Source: Branchipolynoe longqiensis
Taxonomy: Eukaryota > Annelida > Polychaeta > Phyllodocida > Polynoidae
DNA length: 64,000 nucleotides
Reading direction: 5' to 3'
NCBI GenBank assembly: GCA_030323885.1
Contig: CM059186.1
Span: 146,631,810-146,695,809, forward strand
Below the pieces are notes generated by a model. It did no database searches. It was not told the DNA's origin and worked only from the letters and a program-made list of their open reading frames with translations. Position numbers and translations under genes: made by a program. Of this stretch, positions 10,801-20,558 are shown one piece after another (positions within the stretch are counted from its first letter, which is position 1; every line of letters starts with the position of its first letter).

Positions 10801-11245
10801 GGGTTTAATCTGTTTCGGAATAAACAAAGTCACACCCTAAAACACAGGATGTCGTCTAGTCAGTCCCTCTGCGCTGAGAAATTTGCTATTCTGATGAATA
10901 AAACTATTTACCCTTTCTTACTGACTCAACGCGACACTGATTGTCCAACATGGTGCTTAATGGGATGGAGCATACTCCTCCACTGCTGACACTTACTTTA
11001 TGCATTCCCCTCTCCTCCTAATCTAAGAAAATGTTCCCTTCACCCAGCCTCAAATCAGCGCGAGATGTAAATCTCAACAGATCGTCAAAAGAACGTTTTA
11101 AAGGGAAAGAATATTAATAAACCATTGGCAATAACAAGTTATAAACAAAGAAGACAGTAACAAACCAGATGTTGGGGAGTATTAAATATTGAAAGTAAAA
11201 TCTTCAATAGACAACAGTGTTTATTATCAAATTTATTTATCATAA
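10801..11245. other. Intergenic, no feature seen
   Basis: AT-biased unique sequence with no credible ORF, RNA gene or recognisable repeat. Confidence 0.5.
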
Positions 11246-11248
11246 GAT

Positions 11249-11305
11249 TGTTGTTGTGTGTTGTTGTTTTCCGTCCTAGCAACATCTAAGGTCATATAAG
11301 ACGTG
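11249..11305 (-). mobile_element. SINE-B 3' tail fragment
   Basis: 'GTTGTTTTCCGTCCTAGCAAC' followed by ATCTAAGGTCATATAAGAC is the reverse complement of the last ~50 bp of SINE-B. No body or head is attached. Confidence 0.6.
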
Positions 11306-12125
11306 TTTATTTTAAGAAGAATAGAAATGATTAATACCCCCTCAATTAAAAGAAAGGTGGTTATTCGCAGGGATATATTTGACATATAAGCACTTCCTTA
11401 AACAATACAGATAACATTAGTAGTAATTACGAAGACAGATATTATCAAATTTAATTAGAGAATATCTCAACCTCATTTAAGTCTCTCCGCTAATTGAATT
11501 CCCTTATATAGACAATGACGCAGCCACATTCGTTTACTTTTCATGAATAGAAATGCTTCATTTGTTTATCTTCTGAGAAATGAATCGATAACTGTATATA
11601 GATTTGGTGGTTTTTATTACATTCAATAATAAGCATCCTACTTTGTTGGGTTGCTATCGATTTGCGTCCAGCCCTAAAGTAGGCTCCGTCAATTGGACAC
11701 CTGCTACTAATTCATTGACAGTATATTTGTGTCATGTATTGCAATGCTTTCTCAACCGTCCGTGCCCAGCTGCTGCAGACCTGAATGTGACTTTTCTTAC
11801 TTTCTATCAACACAGTACCTTCTTGTGGTCCTAATGGCGCTACTGTGTGTATAGCTAATGCATTTATATGAACGGTGTATCTCCGTGTGAACATGTGTTG
11901 TACAGGCTTTTATCCAGTCTACCGTCTATATATTATATATAAGTAAGGATGTATATGTTATTATATATATGTAAATATATAAACCAAAACAAAGTTTTTT
12001 GAATTAACTCGATTGGCCCTTGTAGCTTACTGAATTTCTGTTTGCACTAGAATCTTTGGTGTGTCTGCAGAGAAGCTTAATAAATATGGACAGTTAAACC
12101 ATTTGTTACGCTGCTCTTTCTTCAT
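11306..12125. other. Intergenic, no feature seen
   Basis: AT-rich unique sequence with short TATA runs near 11930-11985. Short ORFs (for example 11604-11834) lack any recognisable motif and are not called. Confidence 0.5.
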
Positions 12126-12127
12126 TC

Positions 12128-12872
12128 ATAGCCCCCACCTCCACCTCCACCCCCACCTCCACCCCCACCCCCACCTCCACCTCCACCCCCACCTCCACCT
12201 CCACCCCCACCCCCACCCCCAACCTCCACCTCCACCTCCACCTCCACCAACACCCCCACCTCCAGACCACCCCCACCTCCACCCCCACCTCCACCCCCAC
12301 CTCCACCCCCACCTCCACCCCCACCTCCACCTCCACCTCCACCTCCACCTCCACCCCCACCCCCACCTCGACCCCCACCCCCACCTTCACCTCGACCCCC
12401 ACCTCCACCTCCACCCCACCTCCACCCCACCCCCACCCCCACCTCCACCTCCACCTCCACCTCCACCAACACCCCCACCCCACCCCCACCTCCAGCTCCA
12501 CCTCCAGACAACCCCCACCTCCACCCCCACCTCCACCCCCACCCACACCTCCACCCCCACCTCCACCCCCACCTCCAGCTCCACCTCCACCCCCACCCCC
12601 ACCTCCACCCCCACCTCCACCTCCACCTCCACCCCCACCCCACCTACACCTCCACCCCCACCTCCACCTACACCCCCACCTCCACCCCCACCCCCACCTC
12701 CACCTCCACCTCCACCACCACCCCCACCCCACCCCCCACCTCCATCTTCACCTCCATCACCACCCCCACCTCCACCCCCACCTCCACCCCCACACACCCT
12801 CCACCCCCCACCTCCAGCTCCACCTCCACCCCACCTCCCCCCACCTCCACCCCCACCCCACCCCCACCCCCA
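12128..12872. repeat. (CCACCT/CCACCC)n hexanucleotide array
   Basis: About 745 bp composed of CCACCT and CCACCC hexamers, with a longer-period repeat: 'ccacctccaccaacacccccacc' occurs near 12236 and 12457. ORFs on both strands (Pro/His/Thr-rich, or Gly/Val/Trp-rich) reflect the unit only. A SINE-B tail abuts its right end. Confidence 0.95.
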
Positions 12873-12874
12873 AC

Positions 12875-12933
12875 TCCGTCCTGATATGACCTTAGATGTT
12901 GCAAGGATGTAAAACTCCAACAACCAACTAACC
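12875..12933 (+). mobile_element. SINE-B tail-only copy at the array edge
   Basis: It starts exactly at CCGTCCTGATATGACC and runs to the CAAC tail. Only the terminal hairpin and tail of SINE-B are present. The copy at 15947-15995 starts at the same base. Confidence 0.75.
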
Positions 12934-13167
12934 TTGTCACCGCACCACCATGCCTGAACCCCCTTTTGGAATATAGGCGCATTCCTTTGTGCTACTGGTG
13001 GTGGATGTTAGTGGTTGGTGCTGGTTCACAGAGAGCCACACCTTGTAATATAACTTTAGAAGGAACCTCAGCAGCCATCACCATCAACAAACACAGGGAA
13101 CGTCAAATTAAAAGTTAAGTAGTCGGCGGCGCTGAATAATTTGTACAAGCACGCATTCGGTAGTTGT

Positions 13168-13473
13168 TGTTGAAGATTTATACTGCCTATCATGGATAAG
13201 CCTGAATAGGCTTGTTTTCACCATTAGACAGTTTGTCGATAGAAAGCCCGAGCCTACACTTTTACCGACCTAAGGGATTTTTAACCTCCCACACCACATA
13301 GACATGGTATGAGAGCAACTGGCCTTTGATGACGCTCTAAGTTATACACAGCGGTGGAAATCCAAATTGGCAGAGATGGGGGCACGGGGAATCGAACCAC
13401 CGACCTTCAGATTAGGAGTCCGACCTAGAAAAGATTCAGACACTCTAACCACTCCGCCACAGAGAACACCACC
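13168..13473 (-). mobile_element. SINE-A copy 2
   Basis: Full family structure on the minus strand: tRNA-like head near 13473, B box GGTTCGATTCC near 13395 and the 3' tail near 13170. The tail hairpin is AAGCCTGAATAGGCTT (13198-13213). Relative to other copies, both stem arms have changed together (T to C and A to G), preserving the pairing. Confidence 0.88.
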
Positions 13474-13860
13474 ATGTAGTAGTTACCATTGCTGGTTATT
13501 TTATGACCGAGGTAAAACAGTAACAATGGAAGTAGCTGGGTCTGGGCAATGGGCTGTGCTATATACGCGTATATATTACATGGCCCAACAGTAGAGTTTC
13601 AGCGCTACAGTGAGTGGCGGTTACAGTGTGCAGGGGTGGTGGTGCTACCATCGGAGCTGGGGTTGGGGAGGCTGGAGCAGTAGATCACTAGGACAGACTA
13701 TGGAGCTGAGTGAGTGATGAGGGAAAGGAGGGATATTCCTGGTTATTATACTCGTATAATTCTTATACAACATATATATATATATTTATATGTATATGTA
13801 TATGTATGTAAATAATTAGGCTTAGGGGCATCTGCTATCACACGTATGTACTGTACTCGA
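13474..13860. other. Intergenic, no gene seen
   Basis: Unique sequence between two SINE-A copies, with a short TATATA/TATGTA stretch at 13769-13810. Nothing supports a gene. Confidence 0.5.
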
Positions 13861-14178
13861 CTTTTTTTTCTTTTCTTGAAGGTTTATACTGCTTATCATG
13901 GATAAGTCTGAATAGACTTGTTTTCACCATTCAACAGTTTGTCGATAGAAAGCCCGAGCCTACACTTTTACCGACCCAATGGATTTTTAACCTCCCACAC
14001 CACATAGACATGGCATGAGAGCAACTGGCCTTTGATGACACTGTAAGTTATACACAGTGGTGGAAATCCAAATTGGCAGAGCTGTGGGCATGGGGAATCG
14101 AACCACCGACCTTCAGATTAGGAGTCTGACCTAGAAAAAAGCCAGACACTCTAACCAATGCGCCACAGAGAACACCAC
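13861..14178 (-). mobile_element. SINE-A copy 3
   Basis: Minus strand, complete: tRNA-like head near 14178, hairpin AAGTCTGAATAGACTT at 13904-13919, and a T-run at 13862-13874 that is the complement of an A-rich tail. It begins ~390 bp after copy 2, in the same orientation. Confidence 0.88.
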
Positions 14179-14284
14179 CACTTGATAACAAAAATCCCAG
14201 GCTGGGCTATTTTGCGCTCTATGACCATGCTATATGGCCGTCCTATATGGCAATGCTATATAGAAAGCAATAACAACAAAGCTT

Positions 14285-14648
14285 GAGGCATTTGAAATGT
14301 GGCAATACAGAAGAATGTTAAAAATTCCATGGACAGCAATGATAAGCAACGTGGAGGTCCTAACAAGAATGAAAATAAAGAGACAGATAATACAAACGAT
14401 CAAAAACAGACAAATTAAATACTTTGGCCACATGATACGACACCAGGAATCACAGAGAAGAATACTGGAAGGGAAGATAGAAGGAAAAGACCAAGAGGGA
14501 GAAGGAGAACAACATGGATGGACAACATCACTGAGTGGACAGCAATGAGCTATGCGGAATGCGTGAGAGGAACGAATGACAGGAAGAGATGGAGGTCCAT
14601 TGCAGCCAACCTTCTTCGAGAAGACGGCACCCATTGATTGATTGATAT
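14285..14648 (+). pseudogene. LINE remnant: C-terminal end of a non-LTR RT ORF
   Basis: The first frame reads RRMLKIPWTA...SNVEVL and IKNRQIKYFGHMIRHQE, a motif seen at the C-terminus of many LINE ORF2 proteins. After a frameshift at about 14500 the next frame gives TTWMDNITEWT and WRSIAANLLREDGTH plus stop. The 3' end is a short TGATTGATTGA tail, as seen in RTE-type elements. Only about 115 codons survive, so it is 5' truncated and inactive. The clade assignment is inference. Confidence 0.75.
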
Positions 14649-15095
14649 GGTCATGCTATATGACCATGCAGTATGGTAATGCTGTATAACCATGAAATAT
14701 AACCATGATATATGACCATGTTATATGATCATTCTATGTCATATTATATGATCATGCTATATGGTCAAGCTATGTGACCATGCTGAATGACCATGCTGAA
14801 TGACCATGCTGTATGACCATGCTGTATGACCATGCTGTATAACGATGCCGTATGACCATGCTGCATGACCAGGTTATATCATCATGCTATATCGCCATGC
14901 TATATCGACATCCTATATCGCCATGCTATATCACCAGGCTATATCGCCAGGGTATATCACCATGTTATATCATCATGCTATATCACCATCAATTGTGCCA
15001 TTCTATATCGTCATGCTATATCGCCATGCTATATCACCATCAATATTGCCATCTTATAACGCCATACTTTAGTGCCATGCTATATTCCATGCCTG
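14646..15095. repeat. 13 bp minisatellite (CCATGCTATATCG-type)
   Basis: More than 30 units, CCATGCTGTATGA on the left and GCCATGCTATATC on the right. It begins at the 3' end of the LINE remnant, perhaps grown from its tail. ORFs of 60-80 codons in this block are repeat artefacts. Confidence 0.9.
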
Positions 15096-15425
15096 CGTAG
15101 ATAATGATTCAATGTCAATGCCATCGAATAGATGAGGGTATACTTGGAAAGAAGTGTGTGGATGGTTTCCATGACAAAGTAGTGTAAGCAGGTCTTTTTG
15201 AAACGTATGATGACAACCAGAGTTCGTTAGTGCCTAACAATGTATTAATATTAATGAATGCGGCATGACTTAGTTATGCCTCTGTTATTGATTCGTGAAT
15301 TTCACAAAGGGGATAGCTAATTGTGTGGCTAACTTGGTGGCTACCTACGAAGCTGGCAATCATGCGTTGCCGGCGTTTTGATTTGCTAATATGCAATAGC
15401 CAGCCATTCGTATCGGCTTCCAGGC
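15096..15425. other. Intergenic, no gene seen
   Basis: Unique sequence without a recognisable repeat or coding signature. Confidence 0.5.
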
Positions 15426-15426
15426 T

Positions 15427-15430
15427 GGTT

Positions 15431-15486
<56 letters not shown>
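15427..15486. repeat. (TA)n microsatellite
   Basis: About 60 bp of TA dinucleotides with two G interruptions. Confidence 0.95.
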
Positions 15487-15488
<2 letters not shown>

Positions 15489-15786
15489 AAAGGCCACTGG
15501 TAGATCCATATCCTTTAAATATATTTACACTGCAATAACACAGGCAGAATTCATAGGGCTGCGTAAACACAATGCGTGTCAGTAATTTAGTTGGATGTGA
15601 AATGACTGGTGATCTCGAAAAGAATCCTTTAAGTATCCTTACCGTATCATTAAAGCTGCATAATCCGGTAAAAATAATTTTAATTTTGGAAAGCAAAACA
15701 CTTATCTAGATATGAACCTACTTATCGAACTTAGATAATGGTCATTTATTGAGTATTTCTTGCTACACAGAAGGGTGTGCTAATGG

Positions 15787-16339
15787 CCCTGTCATATTAC
15801 GACACTTCTCGCCGGTGTGCCGCCAACGCGCAAAATAAGTTGTACGTGTCGAGACATGTCCAACTTTTCGGTGGCGGCACAACGTGTTGGTAGCATGTGG
15901 CTAATGTGTATTGACGCGTGGGGAAAAAAACCAAAAAGAGGTTGGCGCACCGTCCTGATATGACCTTAGATGTAGCTAGGATGTAAAACAACAAAGCAAC
16001 AATTTGGCGCAACATGTGGGAATGACTGTCACGTGTGTGCGGCGTGCGCATAGCATTCACATAACATTATTCCAGCACGTCCAATGGATCTTGACGTGTG
16101 CCTAACATCCCCGTGACGGTCGCACCCACATCTTGGCACACGTTGAAAGTTATGTGCAAGCACAAAACATTCTTCGCGTGCCAATGCGTGCCGATGATCA
16201 TCGTCGACCGTCACCATTCAGCAACGTGTACCAACGCGCGCCTAGTGCGTGTGTAACGCTTCCTGACGTGTCCCGACGTTCCGCCCAAAAATCACACACG
16301 TCAATGCACGTTGGTGAGAAGCATCATAATGTGACAGGG
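15787..16339. mobile_element. Inverted-repeat element with 24 bp termini, inside MITE-T
   Basis: The left end CCCTGTCATATTACGACACT... pairs with the right end, which reads CCCTGTCACATTATGATGCT... on the complement. Terminal identity extends about 24 bp with three or four mismatches. The interior is rich in palindromic ACGTGT/ACGCGT words, and a SINE-B tail lies at 15947. There is no coding capacity. Flanks GCTAATGG and GCTATAAA are only a weak 8 bp duplication candidate, so the superfamily is unresolved (hAT-like is one option). Confidence 0.6.
15947..15995 (+). mobile_element. SINE-B tail-only copy
   Basis: It starts at ACCGTCCTGATATGACC, the same 5' breakpoint as the copy at 12875, and ends in an AAC-rich tail. 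It lies inside the inverted-repeat element. Confidence 0.7.
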
Positions 16340-16512
16340 CTATAAATCAAATCAATTCAAATTGTTACTGTTGAAGTCTATGGGGTCGGAGTTTTGACAA
16401 CCATGCCAACATTAATTTAGCATGTTAACACTTTATATATCTCCAAAGTTAGCAATTTTAAATCAAAGTTACTTTAAGCTCATGTAACTTAATTTTAACG
16501 ATCAACCTAATA

Positions 16513-16754
16513 TGAAGTGTTCAAGCGCAAAACCCTGTAAACGCCAATCCAAAGATGTCGTTTAAATAAAATATTTGTATCTGAAATTAATTTTAATTCT
16601 GACTAATTCCATGTTTCTTATGTTGACATCATTATGCAACAATGAACAAAAAAAAGGAGGAATGTAAAAAAAAATTACTTTTTGAAGATTTGATTCCAAT
16701 ATTTATATCAATTTTTGGATTGGCACTTACGTAGTTGTGCACCTAAATTCTTCA
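16513..16754. mobile_element. MITE-G copy 1, TA-flanked
   Basis: Terminal inverted repeats start TGAAG and contain GCGCAAAACCCTGTAAACG. The right end is the complement of TGAAGAATTTAGGTGCACAA. TA dinucleotides flank both ends (16511-16512 and 16755-16756). A second copy is at 60721-60960. The TA target suggests the Tc1/mariner group. Non-coding. Confidence 0.7.
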
Positions 16755-16948
16755 TAATTATGTTCATCTCAGAAAATTATGGAAACTCAAAGCTATCGGA
16801 CACTGAGACGTTAACTTCGATCAACTGAAGGTAGATTAGGTAGCACAATCAGAACAACCATGACAGACTGCTTACCAGTGGTTGTGTCGGTGCCGAGTTC
16901 ACTGGCGGGTGGTTAACAGTAGTGCTGCAGTGACACACGCCAAATATT

Positions 16949-17127
16949 TGTTTGTTGTTTTACGTCCTAGCAACATGTGAGGTCATATCAGGACGGTACC
17001 GACTTGTGACAGTGCACACTCATGGTGACTTTTATAGTGTTGCCCCACTGGGAAATCAGGCCACTGACACCATGACCCGATATCCCACTCAGTCACAATA
17101 TCCTGACACTGAGCTAACCAGTCCACA
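16949..17127 (-). mobile_element. SINE-B 3' half
   Basis: Minus-strand SINE-B body and tail (GTTTTACGTCCTAGCAAC...) that breaks off at CCAGTCC, where unrelated sequence begins. Confidence 0.75.
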
Positions 17128-17237
17128 ATGAAAATAGTAAGGTGAGTAGATAAATGGGCGAGACAAGCGACACACTCCAGACTAAATAATATTGCCATAA
17201 CTAGTTACACATCTCGTAAAAATCAAAACTAAGACAG

Positions 17238-17455
17238 AACAACTTTATAACGCTGCCCCACTGGAACCCAATATCACACTCAGTCACATTATCCTGATAC
17301 TGAGCCAACCAGTCCTTTCCCAATCAAGCTCCAGGCTAGGTCGCGACAAGTATCAATTGCGTAAGTCATTGGTTGCACTCGCCCAGGATTCGAACCTCAC
17401 GTACTTCCGTACTGAAAGCCAGCCAGTGCGCTTATCTATTTGGCCACCGCTATGT
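17238..17455 (-). mobile_element. SINE-B 5' half with tRNA-like head
   Basis: Minus strand: the head has an A-box-like GGTGGCCAAATAGATAAGCG and a B box GGTTCGAATCC near 17390. With the piece at 16949 it forms either one interrupted copy or two truncated copies. Confidence 0.75.
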
Positions 17456-17515
17456 GTGTATATATAGGTATGTTTTTTTTTTTGTTTTTTTTTTGTTTTT
17501 TTGTGTTTTTTTATT

Positions 17516-17586
17516 GAGGCTGTATTTATACTGTCCATAGCATATAAGCCCGGGTACCCAGGCTTGTTTTCAATGCTGGCCAGTTG
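17516..17586 (-). promoter_or_regulatory. LINE 3' tail hairpin shared with SINE-A
   Basis: The + strand has AAGCCCGGGTACCCAGGCTT at 17546-17565, a 20 bp near-palindrome with one mismatched pair. It is bounded by ATTTATACTG on the left and TTGTTTTCA on the right. SINE-A copies have the same order: TTTATACTGCC, ATGGAT, an AAGYCT...AGRCTT hairpin, then TTGTTTTCACC. This is probably the element recognised by the LINE reverse transcriptase. Confidence 0.7.
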
Positions 17587-17888
17587 TAGTGTTGGTGTTA
17601 TCTTACCACACAGTGGCTGCTGATAAGGTATTTGATTGCCTGCATTTCAGTAGCAGATAGATAATTGGTTGGTATGGTTAGTAGCCTATGTTAGTTTTTT
17701 TGGATTTTCTTGGTATATATGTTTTTATTTTTCTACTCTTATTACTAGACTAGCCTACTCCTATTTACATATCATAGGCTTGTACGTAGCTGTGTGGTGT
17801 GTTATCTGGCTACTTTTGGCATGGTTACCTTCCATTGGGCATCCCGCTGGTGGGCCGTGACATATCACATGCCCCTTTGCAGTGCAGC

Positions 17889-19673
17889 TTACTGGGGGTT
17901 TCCTAGCCTTATTTTGCACAGATATTTTTTGTAGGTTTTTAGGTCAGGAATTTGTCGTTCCTTTACCGTTTGGGCATTCCACAACTTGGCAGCCATTTCC
18001 AGCGTGCTTCTCTCATGAGCTTTTATTCGGCTTCTGGTCTGCTTTAGTAGTGGTGCATTATTTGCTCTAGTAGCCCTTTGTGGTTTTGTTAGAAGTTTAC
18101 TGTTTTGACTATAGCTATATGCTAATGTTTTCAAATGAATTATTCTCCTATTTTCTAGTAGTTTCACTTTGGTTCTTTTGTGTATGTCATAGGTTGGGTG
18201 CAGCTTGTCTACTCTTAGACAGATTTTTAGGGCTCTGTTCTGCAGTGTTTGCAGTTTTTTTAGTAGTTCTTTTCTCGCACCCATGTAGTTTACATCTCCA
18301 TAGTCAAAATAGGGGAGCACCATGCCCTTGAAGATTTTTATTGACATTTCTTGTGTCATGTAGTCTCTTAGCTTTGCAAATAGCCACAGTTTGTGGTTTA
18401 CTTTTTGTATAATTTTATTTATACATAGGTTGTAGTTTAGTTGGCTGTCCAACTCAAGGCCTAGGTATTTGTAATGGTCTACATTTTCTAGTGTTTGGTT
18501 TCCTAACTTACAGTGTAGTTTTCTTTCTGGCATTTGTTTATGCGAGAAGAGTACTGTTTTTGATTTGCTTGTGTTGATGGTTATTTTGTTGGACTCACAC
18601 CACTCATCTAGTTTTAGTAGGAGTTTATTTAGTTTAGTTATTACCTCCTCCTCTGTGGTGCCATTTGCGTATATGACTGTGTCATCTGCATATAGTTGGA
18701 GGCATTCAGTTTTCAACCATTTTTCAAGGTCGTTTATATAGATTATAAAGAGTAGTGGCCCTAACACTGACCCTTGGGGTACACCACATGTGACAGGTTG
18801 GTTGTCTGATAGTGTATTGTTTATTTTTGTTTTCTGTTGCCTGTTGTTCAGGTAGCATCTTATCCAATCCATAGTGTTGGATTTTATGCCCATGGTTTTT
18901 AGTTTTTCCAGTAGTATTTTGTGGTCTACTGTGTCAAATGCTTTGCTGAAGTCAATGAAGGCGGCTCCAACTAATTGTTTTTGGTTCATTGATGCCATTA
19001 TGTCATTTGTTAGGTTAGCTATTGTTTTTGATGTGGAGTGCAGTTTCCTGAAGCCCCCTTGTCTTTCGTTTAGTATATCATTTTTTTCCAGGTGTTCATT
19101 GATGTGTCTATGTAACACTTTTTCAATGAGCTTGCCTGGGGTTTGAAGAATTGATATTGGCCTGTAGTTTCCCATGTTTTGTTTGTCTCCACCCTTGTGA
19201 ATGGGGGTGATGGTTGCCATTTTCCAGGCTGAGATAAAACGCCCCTGCTCAAAGGAGATGTTGAATAGGTCTACTATGGTGGCCGGGATGGCTTGGAGTG
19301 CCTCTTTCAGTATTTTGGTTGGTATTTCATCTATTCCACTTGGTTTATTCGTGTCTATGTCATTTATTAATTTTTTTACTTCTATCATATCTGTTTTGCA
19401 GGTGGGGATTTCGTTCTCCACAGTTCCTGATCTGTTTTCCCATCTTTTTTTGAATTTTTCTGACAGCTTTTGCCCTATTGTGGCAAAGTGTCTGTTCAGT
19501 TTGTTTGCTGCATCTTTGTCTGTGAGCATTGCCCCTTCGTTATCTTGGAAGTTTGTATGCTCTTCTTTGTTATTTTTTGGGAATAATAGGTTTACATTTT
19601 TCCAGAATTTGTTTGTGTTGCTTCCCCAGTCTTTGTCCTGCTTTATTATGTATTTCTTTTTTGCTGTTCTCAC
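17889..19673 (-). CDS. LINE ORF2 part: reverse transcriptase
   Basis: An open frame of about 594 residues. RT landmarks, in order: GIDEIPTKILK (about 113); WKMATITPIHKGG and NYRPISILQTPGK; RQGGFRKLHSTS; AAFIDFSKAFDTVDH (palm aspartate); GVPQGSVLGPLLFIIYINDL; and LYADDT, the catalytic pair. It reverse transcribes LINE RNA at a nicked chromosomal target. The open frame begins mid-protein: the upstream continuation is in another frame across the A8 run at 19810-19817 (KNQDPWVDKDLLTLI). There is no LINE-1 style C-terminal CCHC. Flanking ORFs on the opposite strand are shadows. It could be active only if the homopolymer frameshifts are sequencing errors. Confidence 0.9.
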   Translation of the reverse strand: MRTAKKKYIIKQDKDWGSNTNKFWKNVNLLFPKNNKEEHTNFQDNEGAMLTDKDAANKLNRHFATIGQKLSEKFKKRWENRSGTVENEIPTCKTDMIEVKKLINDIDTNKPSGIDEIPTKILKEALQAIPATIVDLFNISFEQGRFISAWKMATITPIHKGGDKQNMGNYRPISILQTPGKLIEKVLHRHINEHLEKNDILNERQGGFRKLHSTSKTIANLTNDIMASMNQKQLVGAAFIDFSKAFDTVDHKILLEKLKTMGIKSNTMDWIRCYLNNRQQKTKINNTLSDNQPVTCGVPQGSVLGPLLFIIYINDLEKWLKTECLQLYADDTVIYANGTTEEEVITKLNKLLLKLDEWCESNKITINTSKSKTVLFSHKQMPERKLHCKLGNQTLENVDHYKYLGLELDSQLNYNLCINKIIQKVNHKLWLFAKLRDYMTQEMSIKIFKGMVLPYFDYGDVNYMGARKELLKKLQTLQNRALKICLRVDKLHPTYDIHKRTKVKLLENRRIIHLKTLAYSYSQNSKLLTKPQRATRANNAPLLKQTRSRIKAHERSTLEMAAKLWNAQTVKERQIPDLKTYKKYLCKIRLGNPQ

Positions 19674-19809
19674 AGCTTTGAGACAGTTGTTTCTGGCGAT
19701 GCGGTAGGCCAGTTTGTCTTCTATTGTTTCTGTGCGTTTTGCTTTATCACCCAGTTTACTTTTGGTTGTGATGAGTGTTAGCAGGTCTTTGTCTACCCAA
19801 GGGTCTTGG

Positions 19810-20550
19810 TTTTTTTTGTACTTTTATTTTCTTCATGGGACACATCTCATCAATTGATTTTCTTATTTCTGTGATGATGTTGTCCCAATAGATATCGACA
19901 TCATCTCTGTTTTGTGTGATGTTGTTTATGTTTTGGTGCAGATGATTTTTTAATGTATCTTCTGAGTAGTTTTTTTAAGGACCTGCCCATTTTGTATTCA
20001 TAGTGATTTGTGCTTTTGAGCTTTTTCCTGGTTACATATACTAGTTTGTGGTCGCTTATACCCCAGCTTCTAGTGCCCCATTTTGTGGCATGGTTTGAGT
20101 TGGTTAATATTAGGTCTATTGTTGAGCTATTGTTGCTTAGCCTTGTGTTTTCAGTGATGAGCTGCTGCAGGCCTAAGATCTTGATGGTGGTTTGCAGCAT
20201 TAGTTTATTTTTGTCATTGCTGCTGTAATTCACATTGAAGTCCCCTAGCACAAAGATTTCTGCATTTGTTGATTTTTTTACAGTGTTTATGCTCTTTTCT
20301 AGTTCTTCAAGGAATACTTCAATTTCACCTGACGGTGGCCTATAGAGGCTCGCTATGGCTACATTTGCTTGCTTTTCATTTTTTATTAGGCACCATAGTA
20401 GCTCTATGTGCTCATTTGAGAGATTTGTTGGTTTTAGCTTTTCAGTGTCTAGGTTTTTGGTGGCTTTGCAGTAAATGGCAACCCCTCCACCTTTCTTTGT
20501 TTGGTTCATTGCATTAATGTGCTGTCTGTCATTACGTACAAGCCTATATA
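19810..20550 (-). pseudogene. LINE ORF2 part: APE-type endonuclease and linker, frameshifted
   Basis: The first frame reads YRLVRNDRQ, GGGVAIYC, ASLYRPPSG, VLGDFNVNY, STIDLILTN and WGISDHKLV. This is the C-terminal two thirds of an apurinic endonuclease-like domain, including the catalytic DFN and SDH motifs. At the A7 run (19970-19976) the reading shifts to NYSEDTLKNH...DVDIYWDNIITEI. At the A8 run (19810-19817) it shifts again into the RT frame. The domain nicks target DNA to prime reverse transcription. The N-terminal catalytic residues (around N and E of the fold) are absent, so this copy could not nick. Confidence 0.85.
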
Positions 20551-20558
20551 TGTGTGTG

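Larger units (their letters stand above)
15650..16814. mobile_element. MITE-T copy carrying two nested elements
   Basis: The left end TTAAAGCTGCATAATCCGG (15650) and the right end near TATCGGACACTGAGACGTTAA (to 16814) match the MITE-T termini. Family body text resumes on each side of two insertions: an inverted-repeat element (15787-16339) and a MITE-G (16513-16754). Removing both restores a ~370 bp MITE-T, close to the intact copy at 56876-57231. Confidence 0.65.
17461..20558 (-). mobile_element. LINE (Jockey/CR1-group), 5' truncated
   Basis: On the minus strand it carries an endonuclease, a linker, a reverse transcriptase and a 3' UTR ending in a shared hairpin (17546-17565) with an A-rich tail (the T-rich run 17468-17515). 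The coding stretch from about 20550 to 17889 has only two frameshifts, at A7 (19970-19976) and A8 (19810-19817), both homopolymers. The N-terminal endonuclease part is missing where MITE-7 starts at 20559. Apart from these it looks young. The clade needs a phylogeny. Confidence 0.88.

Noticed and set aside
12061..12923. Pro-rich and Gly/Val-rich ORFs that look like structural proteins
   Set aside because: Hexanucleotide array translations with no signal peptide, start context or non-repeat domain.
13367..13594. 75-codon ORF starting MAEMGARGIEPPTF
   Set aside because: The start is antisense SINE-A tRNA-like head (RGIEPPTF is a common SINE-derived peptide).
17669..20517. Plus-strand hydrophobic ORFs over the LINE (60-168 codons)
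   Set aside because: Antisense shadows of an A-rich coding strand; the Leu/Phe-rich content reflects the complement of Lys/Asn/Ile codons.
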